NCBI GenBank assembly: GCA_030044475.1
Contig: JASHVP010000158.1
Coordinates: 1-8,519, forward strand
Source of the DNA: Thermoplasmata archaeon
GTDB lineage: Archaea > Thermoplasmatota > Thermoplasmata > Lutacidiplasmatales > UBA184
DNA: 8,519 bases
Direction: 5' to 3'
Part shown: positions 1-5,286 of the stretch, piece after piece
Numbering within the stretch: the first letter of the stretch is position 1
Layout: each line of letters starts with the position of its first letter
Notes under the pieces: generated by a model
What the model saw: the letters and a program-made list of their open reading frames with translations, nothing else
Databases searched by the model: none
Told to the model about the DNA's origin: nothing
Made by a program: the position numbers and the translations under genes

Positions 1-892
1 GGAGGTCGAGCGGTCCCCCCGGGCCGAGCCAGACGGTCGTCGGCCGGCGGCGGTCGCGGACCGTCCGCACGACCCGCGCGACCTCCGCCGGGTCCTCGGC
101 GAGCGTCGTCCGCGCGTCGATCACGCCGAGCCCGAGGCCGCCGCCGTGCCGTCCTTCGGGGACCGCCGCCGGGTCGGTCTCCGCGAGGTCGACCCCGACG
201 GCGGAGACCGGAAGGCGGTCGAGCAGCGGGAACGCCGGCGCGGCATCGGCGCCGTACGTCCAGGCGATCGACGTCCCCCCGCCGAGCTGGGCCCGGATCG
301 CCTCGTAGCCGGCGACCGCCGCCTCGGCGAACGGGCCCTCGGGCGGGCGGACGACGAGCAGCGGGTCGGAGAACAGGAAGGTGGCGTAGCCGCGACCGCG
401 GAGCTCGCGCACCTCCTCGCCGAACAACCGCCCCAGGCGGTGGACGAGCGCGGCGTCGGCCTCCCCCGATCGGTTGTCGAGGAGGCGGGCGAGCGTGTAC
501 GGGCCGGGCAGGACGACCCGGGCCCGGGGGGGGTCCGCCGCCAGCGCGGGCGGCAGCCGGGCGGCGATCGCCCCCGGCGTCCGGGCCGGCGGGGCGAGGA
601 GGATCGGCTGACGGTAGAACGTGTTCGTCTCGAGCCACCGGGTGAGCGGCCCGACCGAGAACCCTTCCCAGTTCTCGGCGATCGGCCGGAACAGGTCCGG
701 CCAGCGGAGGTAGCCGCCCGTCAGGCCGTCGCACCCGAGGCGGCGCTCGAGCGCGACGACCTCGGCCTCGGTCGCCGCGTACAGCTCCTCCACGGCCGTC
801 GGCGTCGCCCGGCCCCGGTCGAGGTCCCGCGTGGCGGCGACGAGCGCCTCCGATCGCGGGAACGGACCGGTGAGCGCGGTGCGCACGAGCAT
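1..892 (-). CDS. MetE-family protein resembling the N-terminal barrel of cobalamin-independent methionine synthase (3' end outside window)
   Basis: I translated this by hand from an ATG at 892 and found 297 codons open to the window edge. It resembles the MetE superfamily: a start like LTGPFPRS, an RWLETNTFYRQP segment (residues 85-96; MetE has KWFDTNYHY here), and a GPYTLA loop (130-135). It matches the N-terminal, folate-side barrel of MetE better than the catalytic barrel: WTYG at 211-214 fits TYF, LPVSAVGVDL at 227-236 fits LPVxGLHVDL, and LGVIDAR at 255-261 fits GLINGR. The catalytic barrel would need zinc ligands in an H-x-C motif and a late Cys; the matching positions read W-T-Y and L-G-P-G-G, so it probably does not carry the catalytic zinc. 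Many archaea are known to split MetE into two genes; a catalytic partner just past the left edge is my inference. ATG 892 is favoured because a TATA-like box lies about 27 bp upstream. A standalone divergent MetE paralogue remains possible. Confidence 0.8.
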   Translation of the reverse strand, partial: MLVRTALTGPFPRSEALVAATRDLDRGRATPTAVEELYAATEAEVVALERRLGCDGLTGGYLRWPDLFRPIAENWEGFSVGPLTRWLETNTFYRQPILLAPPARTPGAIAARLPPALAADPPRARVVLPGPYTLARLLDNRSGEADAALVHRLGRLFGEEVRELRGRGYATFLFSDPLLVVRPPEGPFAEAAVAGYEAIRAQLGGGTSIAWTYGADAAPAFPLLDRLPVSAVGVDLAETDPAAVPEGRHGGGLGLGVIDARTTLAEDPAEVARVVRTVRDRRRPTTVWLGPGGPLDL

Positions 893-914
893 CGGCGCGG
901 CGACCCCGCGCGGC

Positions 915-922
915 AGAAAAGG
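915..922 (-). promoter_or_regulatory. TATA-like promoter box for the MetE-like gene
   Basis: Read on the minus strand this is CCTTTTCT, an isolated T-rich stretch in very GC-rich surroundings. Its centre is about 27 bp upstream of ATG 892, the spacing expected if transcription starts at or next to the start codon. No SD sequence lies between it and the ATG. It is a weaker TATA match than the other boxes in the window. Confidence 0.5.
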
Positions 923-941
923 TGAGCGCGGCCCGGCGGAG

Positions 942-954
942 GCAACGCGGTTGC
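942..954. repeat. Small inverted repeat (5-bp arms, 3-nt loop)
   Basis: GCAAC, then GCG, then GTTGC forms a perfect short hairpin in the 84-bp gap between the fusion gene (stop at 977) and the MetE-like gene. It is not followed by a T-run on either strand, so it is not a typical U-tract terminator. It could also arise by chance. Confidence 0.35.
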
Positions 955-963
955 GCGGCGCAC

Positions 964-977
964 AACCGGCGCCGGTT
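964..977. repeat. Perfect 14-bp palindrome at the end of the rhodanese/dioxygenase gene
   Basis: AACCGGCGCCGGTT is its own reverse complement over all 14 bases and touches the last base of the minus-strand stop codon (977-979). In RNA it could form only a short hairpin; in DNA it is a plausible site for a dimeric regulator. It lies about 40-60 bp upstream of the promoter box of the MetE-like gene, so either a transcript-end structure or an operator is possible. GC-rich palindromes do arise by chance in such DNA. Confidence 0.4.
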
Positions 978-2056
978 CACTCCGCGAGGTTCGTCTCGAC
1001 GATCCGATCGCAGTCCGCCGGTTTCGGGGGCCAGCCGTCGGTCATGTACCGCACGAAGTCGTCGTGGGTCGGCTGGAGGAGCGCCTCGTTCGTCGCCCGC
1101 TCGAACCCGAGGGTCGAGACGTACCGGTCCGGGAGGGCGTGCCGCGGCCCGTAGTGGGCCGGATAGACCTCGGTCTCGCGAGGCAGGCGGAGGATCTTCT
1201 GCTGGAGGCTCTCCCAGAGCCACTCGGCGGAGCCGTCCCCGAGGTCGGTCCGGCCGCAGCTGCCGAGGAGCAGCGTGTCGCCGGTGAAGATCCGGTCGCC
1301 GAGGCGGAGCGTCAGGTGGTCGCGGGTGTGGCCCGGCGTCTCGAGCACGGTGATCTCCGAGTTCCCGAACGGGATCGCCTCCCCCTCGCCGACGACGCGG
1401 TGCGGGAACTGGGCCGGCGAGCGACGGCCGAGCACGATCGGCGCGTCGGTCGCCGTGTGGAGCGCCGCGTGCCCGGCGAGGTGGTCGGCGTGCGTGTGGG
1501 TCTCCACGATCGCGGTGAGGCGCCAGCCGCCGTCCTTGAGGAGCTGGCGGTACGGGGCGATGTCGCGGCCCGGGTCGACGATCACCGCGGCCCGCTCCGC
1601 CACGTCGCCCGCGAAGTAGGCGAGGCAGCCGGTGTCGGGCCGGGGCAGCTGGCCGAGGAGCAGACCGTGGGCCGGGTCGTCCAAGGGGTACCGCGGGATC
1701 GCGGGGTCCGCGGTCCGGGAATACTCCTCGATCCCTCCCTCGAGCGCGGCGACGTCCGCGAAGCCGCGCCGGGCGAGGTACTCGGCGGCGGCTCGGGCCC
1801 GGAACCCCAGGTGGTCGTACGTGACGATCGGACGGTCGCGCGGGAACCCGGCCGCGGCCTCGGGGAGCGTCTCGAGCGGGACCGACCGGTCGTTCGGGAG
1901 GCGCGCGCACCGGCGCTCCGAGGCGGGGCGGACGTCGACCAGGTACGGCGGAGCGTCCGACGCGAGAAGGGCCCTCAGCTCCCGCGGGGCGACCAGCGCC
2001 ACGGCCCCGAGGCGGGGCGGACGGACGAACGGGTGCGGCACCGGCGCGGAGGCCAT
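977..2056 (-). CDS. Rhodanese-like / persulfide-dioxygenase-type metallo-beta-lactamase fusion protein
   Basis: This 359-residue protein has two parts. Residues about 18-120 form a rhodanese-like domain (YLVDVRP at 38-44, GGIEEY at 107-112). Its active-site loop reads YDHLGFRA (80-87), with Asp81 where a working rhodanese has the persulfide-carrying Cys, so sulfur transfer is probably lost. Residues about 130-359 form an MBL domain of the ETHE1/persulfide dioxygenase type: THTHADH (186-192), His243 in TPGH, Asp260 in FTGD, CGRTD (267-271) and PAH (299-301). ETHE1-type enzymes bind one Fe(II) through two His and an Asp and oxidise glutathione or similar persulfides to sulfite using O2. No signal peptide or membrane segment is seen, so it is probably cytoplasmic. 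Likely role: detoxifying sulfane sulfur. A glyoxalase II-like hydrolase is less likely given the CGRTD block. ATG 2056 has a TATA-like box about 32 bp upstream. Confidence 0.85.
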   Translation of the reverse strand: MASAPVPHPFVRPPRLGAVALVAPRELRALLASDAPPYLVDVRPASERRCARLPNDRSVPLETLPEAAAGFPRDRPIVTYDHLGFRARAAAEYLARRGFADVAALEGGIEEYSRTADPAIPRYPLDDPAHGLLLGQLPRPDTGCLAYFAGDVAERAAVIVDPGRDIAPYRQLLKDGGWRLTAIVETHTHADHLAGHAALHTATDAPIVLGRRSPAQFPHRVVGEGEAIPFGNSEITVLETPGHTRDHLTLRLGDRIFTGDTLLLGSCGRTDLGDGSAEWLWESLQQKILRLPRETEVYPAHYGPRHALPDRYVSTLGFERATNEALLQPTHDDFVRYMTDGWPPKPADCDRIVETNLAE

Positions 2057-2084
2057 CGTTCCCCGCGCCGCGTACCGAGGGGCG

Positions 2085-2092
2085 GATATTTG
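2085..2092 (-). promoter_or_regulatory. TATA-like promoter box for the rhodanese/dioxygenase gene
   Basis: On the minus strand this reads CAAATATC; the AAATAT core (2086-2091) is centred about 32 bp upstream of ATG 2056. It is one of the few AT-rich stretches in the region. The spacing fits a leaderless or nearly leaderless transcript, and no clear SD sequence precedes the ATG. Confidence 0.65.
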
Positions 2093-2180
2093 AGCCCCGC
2101 CGAGCGGGCCGGAACCGAGGGCGTCCCGCGAATCCGGCGCACCGGCAACTGTCGAACCCCCTGCACGTCTCCGACAAAGC

Positions 2181-2188
2181 GTTAATAC
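2181..2188 (+). promoter_or_regulatory. TATA-like promoter box for the malic enzyme operon
   Basis: GTTAATAC, with core TTAATA at 2182-2187, is centred about 30 bp upstream of ATG 2215. The purine-rich ACAAAGC just upstream (2174-2180) could serve as the TFB recognition element. No SD sequence lies between the box and the start, so a leaderless transcript is likely. The 158-bp gap 2057-2214 holds this promoter and the opposing one; I see nothing else in it. Confidence 0.65.
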
Positions 2189-2214
2189 CCGTCGACCGGC
2201 TCCTCGGGGCCGCG

Positions 2215-3669
2215 ATGGCGGAGAGCACGGCCGCGCCGGTGGCGAACGGCCGCGAACCGCGACGGCCCGCCCGCTCGGAGAAGTCCGCGGCGGCCGACCG
2301 CCGGGTGGCCGACCGGCGCGAGGACGAGACGGAGGCCCTCGGCCGGCGGGCGGTCGAGCTGGCGCAGTTCTACGCCGGGAAGATCGAGACCGTCCCGAAG
2401 GTCCCCGTCCGCTCGCTCCACGACTTCGCGCTCTGGTACACGCCGGGGATCGCGGCCGTCTCGCGGGCGATCCACGCCGACCCCGACCGGAGCTTCGAGC
2501 TGACCGGTCGATGGAACACGATCGCGATCGTGACGGACGGGTCCCGGGTGCTCGGGCTGGGCGACATCGGCCCTCAGGCGGCGCTCCCGGTGATGGAGGG
2601 GAAGGCGCTCCTGTTCAAGTTCCTGGGCGGGGTCGACGCGGTCCCGATCCCGGTCGAGGCGGCCGCGCCCGACCGGTTGATCGCGACCGTCGAGGCGCTC
2701 GCGCCCGCCTTCGGGGGGGTGAACCTGGAGGACATCGCCTCGCCGAAGTGCTTCGGGATCCTGGAGCGCCTCGCGGAGCGGCTGCCGATCCCGGTCTGGC
2801 ACGACGATCAGCTCGGGACCGCCGCGGCGACCGTCGCCGGGGTGATCAACGCCCTTGCGCTGACGGACCGTTCGTTCTCCGAGCTCCGGACCGTCCTCCT
2901 CGGGGCGGGGGCGGCCAACCTCGTCACGGCGCGGCTCCTCGTCGCGCTCGGCCACGACGTCCACCGGCTCACCCTGGTCGACCAGAAGGGGATCCTCTCG
3001 GCGGAGCGCGACGACGTCGACGAGCTGATGCTGCGGAACCCGTGGAAGTACCGGCTGGCGCTCGCGACCGACGGCGGCGGCCGGACCGGGGGCCTGGCCG
3101 AGGCCGTCGACGGCGCCGACCTCCTGCTCGCGGCGTCGACGCCCGTCCCCGGGACCGTCCGGCCGGAGCACGTCCGGGCGATGGCGCCCCGTCCGATCGT
3201 CTTCGCCCTCGCGAACCCGGAACCCGAGATCTGGCCGGACGTCGCCCGCTCCGCGGGCGCGGCGATCGTCGCGACCGGTCGGAGCGACTTCCCGAACCAG
3301 GTGAACAACTCGCTGATCTTCCCCGCCGTCTTCCGGGGTGTCCTGGACGCCCGGGCCCGGTCGATCCCGGACGCGGTCGTCCTCGCGGCGGCCCGCGAGC
3401 TCGCCCGGCACGCGGCGGACGCCGGGCTCACCCCCGAGCACCTCCTGCCGACGATGGAGGAGGCGGACGTCTTCCCGCACATCGCGGCCGCCGTCGCCGA
3501 CGAGTCGGTGCGGCTCGGGCTGGCGCGGTCGAAGCACTCCCACGACGAGTTCCTCGCGCTCGCCCGGTCCCGGATGGGCCGGCCGGCGGCGCTCGCCCGC
3601 GCGCTCGCGCGGGCGGGACTGATCCCGCCGATGCCCCCCGAGCGGGTGCGCCGGAAGAGGTCCCCGTGA
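2215..3669 (+). CDS. Malic enzyme (oxaloacetate-decarboxylating malate dehydrogenase)
   Basis: This 484-residue protein should oxidatively decarboxylate malate to pyruvate and CO2 with reduction of NAD(P)+. N-terminal domain: GKIETVPK (55-62), YTPGIA (75-80, catalytic Tyr75), LGLGDIGP (113-120) and PVMEGKALLFK (125-135, with the likely catalytic Lys). Metal-binding acids are Glu172/Asp173 in NLEDI and Asp198 in HDDQ (196-199). The NAD(P) domain has GAGAAN (230-235), and further on ANPEPEI and SDFPNQVNNSLIFP. After HDDQ it reads LGTA where HGTA is commonest. The first 35 residues are a charged, Ala/Arg-rich extension and the C terminus is basic, so it is somewhat longer than short prokaryotic malic enzymes (about 400-440). 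ATG 2215 fits the TATA-like box. The last base pairs overlap the acetyltransferase gene, so the two are co-transcribed. NAD versus NADP preference cannot be told by eye. Confidence 0.93.
   Translation: MAESTAAPVANGREPRRPARSEKSAAADRRVADRREDETEALGRRAVELAQFYAGKIETVPKVPVRSLHDFALWYTPGIAAVSRAIHADPDRSFELTGRWNTIAIVTDGSRVLGLGDIGPQAALPVMEGKALLFKFLGGVDAVPIPVEAAAPDRLIATVEALAPAFGGVNLEDIASPKCFGILERLAERLPIPVWHDDQLGTAAATVAGVINALALTDRSFSELRTVLLGAGAANLVTARLLVALGHDVHRLTLVDQKGILSAERDDVDELMLRNPWKYRLALATDGGGRTGGLAEAVDGADLLLAASTPVPGTVRPEHVRAMAPRPIVFALANPEPEIWPDVARSAGAAIVATGRSDFPNQVNNSLIFPAVFRGVLDARARSIPDAVVLAAARELARHAADAGLTPEHLLPTMEEADVFPHIAAAVADESVRLGLARSKHSHDEFLALARSRMGRPAALARALARAGLIPPMPPERVRRKRSP
3653..3661 (+). 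promoter_or_regulatory. SD-like sequence for the acetyltransferase GTG at 3666
   Basis: GGAAGAGGT lies inside the 3' end of the malic enzyme gene, four bases before the GTG. The spacing is tight, but together with the GTGA stop/start overlap it supports translational coupling. It competes with the second candidate site at 3714-3719. Confidence 0.4.
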
Positions 3670-4208
3670 CCGCGAGCAACGAACCGAGCGCCCCCCCCGC
3701 GAAGGGCGGGCCGAAGGAGAGCCCGAGCGTGCCGATCCGCCTGCGCCCGGCGCGGGCCGCCGACGTCCCCGCGCTCGTGCCGCTCCTGCTCCGGCTGAAG
3801 CGCCTCAACGAGGAGTTCGACCCGCTGCTCAAGGTCCGCGACGACGCCGAGGCGCAGGCCGCCCAGGTGCTGAAGGCGCAGATCGCCGACCCGAAGGCGG
3901 TCGTGCTCGCCGTCGAGGGGGTGGGCGCGGACAAGGACAAGGTCGTCGGGGTCGTTCGCGCGCTCGTCCGCGAGCGGCCGTTCTACGCCCCGCCGCAGGA
4001 GGGCGTCATCCTCGACATCTACCTGCTCCCTCTCTATCGACGCCGCGGGGTCGGGGAGTTCGTCCTCCGCGAGACCTCCGAGGCGCTCCGGACGAAGGGC
4101 GCCGGGGTCGTGACGGCGGAGTTCCCGGCCCAGAACGAGATCGCCCAGCGGTTCTACGCGAAGCGCGGCTTCCGTCCGATCACCGAGATCCACGCCCGGC
4201 CGCTCTGA
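3666..4208 (+). CDS. GNAT-family N-acetyltransferase, coupled to malic enzyme
   Basis: From GTG 3666 this encodes 180 residues. After a Pro/Lys/Ser-rich, probably disordered start (1-22), a GNAT fold begins at IRLRPARAADVPAL (24-37). The acetyl-CoA loop is visible in LPLYRRRGVGEFVL (121-134), matching R-x-x-G-x-G, and motif B in NEIAQRFYAKRGF (157-169). Such enzymes transfer acetyl from acetyl-CoA to an amine; the substrate here is unknown. The start codon overlaps the malic enzyme stop as GTGA, so the two genes are translated together, which suggests related functions, possibly acetylation of malic enzyme or of a metabolite linked to acetyl-CoA supply (inference). An alternative GTG at 3729, preceded by AAGGAG nine bases upstream, would give 159 residues and keep the whole GNAT fold, so the exact start is uncertain. 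Confidence 0.85.
   Translation: MTASNEPSAPPAKGGPKESPSVPIRLRPARAADVPALVPLLLRLKRLNEEFDPLLKVRDDAEAQAAQVLKAQIADPKAVVLAVEGVGADKDKVVGVVRALVRERPFYAPPQEGVILDIYLLPLYRRRGVGEFVLRETSEALRTKGAGVVTAEFPAQNEIAQRFYAKRGFRPITEIHARPL
3714..3719 (+). promoter_or_regulatory. SD-like site for an alternative acetyltransferase start (GTG 3729)
   Basis: AAGGAG sits nine bases before an in-frame GTG at 3729, a better SD spacing than that of the upstream GTG 3666. If used, translation would begin just before the GNAT fold and skip the low-complexity leader. Confidence 0.35.
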
Positions 4209-4229
4209 CCCGGCCCCGCGCGGCGCTCA

Positions 4230-4237
4230 CCTTAAGC
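4230..4237 (+). promoter_or_regulatory. TATA-like promoter box for purC
   Basis: CCTTAAGC, with TTAA centred about 27 bp upstream of ATG 4261, is the only AT-rich stretch in the 52-bp gap after the acetyltransferase gene. No SD sequence precedes the ATG (the spacer is C-rich), so the transcript is probably leaderless. Confidence 0.6.
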
Positions 4238-4260
4238 CCGCGCGCCCTCCTCGGCGGCGC

Positions 4261-5220
4261 ATGCCGAAGAGTGGCGGGGCGCAGGTCGCGGTCGCCCCGA
4301 AGTACCTGCGTCGGGGCAAGGTGAAGGAGGTCTTCGAGGTCTCCCCGACCGAGCTCGAGTTCCGGTTCACGAACGACATCTCGGTCTTCGACAAGCACAT
4401 CCCGAGCGAGATCCCCCACAAGGGGGAGACGCTCGCCCGGACCGCCGCGCACTGGTTCGACGTCTGCGAGCGTCTCGGCGTCCCCCACCACTTCCGGGGC
4501 CTCGCCGGCCCGACGGCGATGCGGGTCCGCCGCGTCCAGGTCGTCCCGCAGCCGAGGACGCTCGGACCGCACCCGAAGAACTACCTCGTTCCGCTCGAGC
4601 TGATCGTGCGGTACTACCTGGCCGGGTCGATGTGGGACCGCGTGAAGTCCGGGAAGGTCGGGCCGAAGGAGCTCGGGTTCCCCGCGGGGAAGGCGCTCGA
4701 GTACGGGATGCCGCTCCCGGAGCCGCACTTCGAGGTGACGACGAAGCTCGAGCCGGTCGACCGGCTCCTCGACTTCCCCGAGGCGCTCGAGCTCGCGGCG
4801 ATCGACCGGGCGACGCTCGACGGGATCCGGGAGACGATCCTGAAGATCGATGCGGCGATGCAGACCGAGATCGGCCCCCGCGGACTCCTCCACGTCGACG
4901 GCAAGAAGGAGTTCGCGATCGACGCCGAGGGGGTCCCGATGGTCGTCGACACGTTCGGGACCGCCGACGAGGACCGGTTCTGGGACCAGGACGCCTACGG
5001 GCGGGGCCGGCAGGTCGACTTCTCGAAGGAGTTCGTCCGTCAGCACTACCGGCAGACCGGCTACTACGATGCGCTGACGGCCGCGCGCGAGGCGCACGCC
5101 CCCGAGCCGCCGATCCCCCCGCTCCCGCCGCTCCTGGTCGACGAAGTGAGCCGGCTCTACACGACGGTCTTCCAGCGGCTCACCGGCGAGCCGTTCCAGC
5201 CGCAGCCCGCGGCGGAGTGA
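4261..5220 (+). CDS. purC: Phosphoribosylaminoimidazole-succinocarboxamide (SAICAR) synthase
   Basis: PurC joins CAIR and aspartate with ATP to make SAICAR in de novo purine synthesis, in the cytoplasm. The 319-residue product shows the family landmarks in order: GKVKEVFEV (19-27, nucleotide-binding N-lobe), TNDISVFD (37-44), PLELIVRYYLAGS (111-123), TTKLEP (160-165), HVDGKKEFAID (211-221) and DTFGTADEDRFW (230-241). Two sites differ from the familiar bacterial forms: D-x-K-x-E-F-G appears as DGKKEFA, and the DE-x-x-TPDSSR stretch as DTFGTADEDR. It is longer than short bacterial PurC (about 240), nearer the long form of about 300 residues, with a Pro-rich segment (about 280-292) before a final helix. 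It stands alone, with no other pur gene in the window, between its own promoter box and that of radA. ATG 4261 sits at leaderless spacing from the box. Confidence 0.95.
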   Translation: MPKSGGAQVAVAPKYLRRGKVKEVFEVSPTELEFRFTNDISVFDKHIPSEIPHKGETLARTAAHWFDVCERLGVPHHFRGLAGPTAMRVRRVQVVPQPRTLGPHPKNYLVPLELIVRYYLAGSMWDRVKSGKVGPKELGFPAGKALEYGMPLPEPHFEVTTKLEPVDRLLDFPEALELAAIDRATLDGIRETILKIDAAMQTEIGPRGLLHVDGKKEFAIDAEGVPMVVDTFGTADEDRFWDQDAYGRGRQVDFSKEFVRQHYRQTGYYDALTAAREAHAPEPPIPPLPPLLVDEVSRLYTTVFQRLTGEPFQPQPAAE

Positions 5221-5255
5221 CGCCACCGACCGCCGTTTCAGCACCCCTCCCGCAC

Positions 5256-5263
5256 GCTTATCT
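5256..5263 (+). promoter_or_regulatory. TATA-like promoter box for radA
   Basis: GCTTATCT, with its AT core at 5258-5261, is centred about 27 bp upstream of GTG 5287 in the 66-bp gap after purC. No SD sequence lies in the spacer. The spacing matches the other promoter-proximal genes here and supports the GTG as the true start. Confidence 0.6.
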
Positions 5264-5286
5264 CCCCGGCGCCCGGTCGAGCGGTC

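Noticed and set aside
146..925. Plus-strand open frame opposite the MetE-like gene
   Set aside because: Low-complexity Arg/Gly/Glu-rich translation; the minus strand of the same interval encodes a recognisable MetE-type barrel.
1064..2185. Plus-strand open frame opposite the rhodanese/dioxygenase gene
   Set aside because: Antisense shadow of a gene with clear metal-binding motifs; no domain recognisable in the shadow.
2800..2820. Malic enzyme HDDQ followed by LGTA instead of HGTA as a sign of lost activity
   Set aside because: The metal ligands and catalytic Tyr/Lys are present and this position varies among malic enzymes, so loss of function is not supported.
2182..3543. A 453-codon open frame on the minus strand across the malic enzyme gene
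   Set aside because: Antisense shadow of the malic enzyme; Arg/Asp/Val-rich composition and no motif.
2511..3665. Upstream extension of the acetyltransferase frame inside malic enzyme
   Set aside because: The frame is open by GC bias only; the translation is Arg/Gly/Ala/Pro-rich without structure, and the GNAT fold begins after the GTG starts at 3666 or 3729.
4209..4260. Intrinsic terminator after the acetyltransferase gene
   Set aside because: The gap is GC-rich with no T-run or convincing hairpin; only the purC promoter box stands out.
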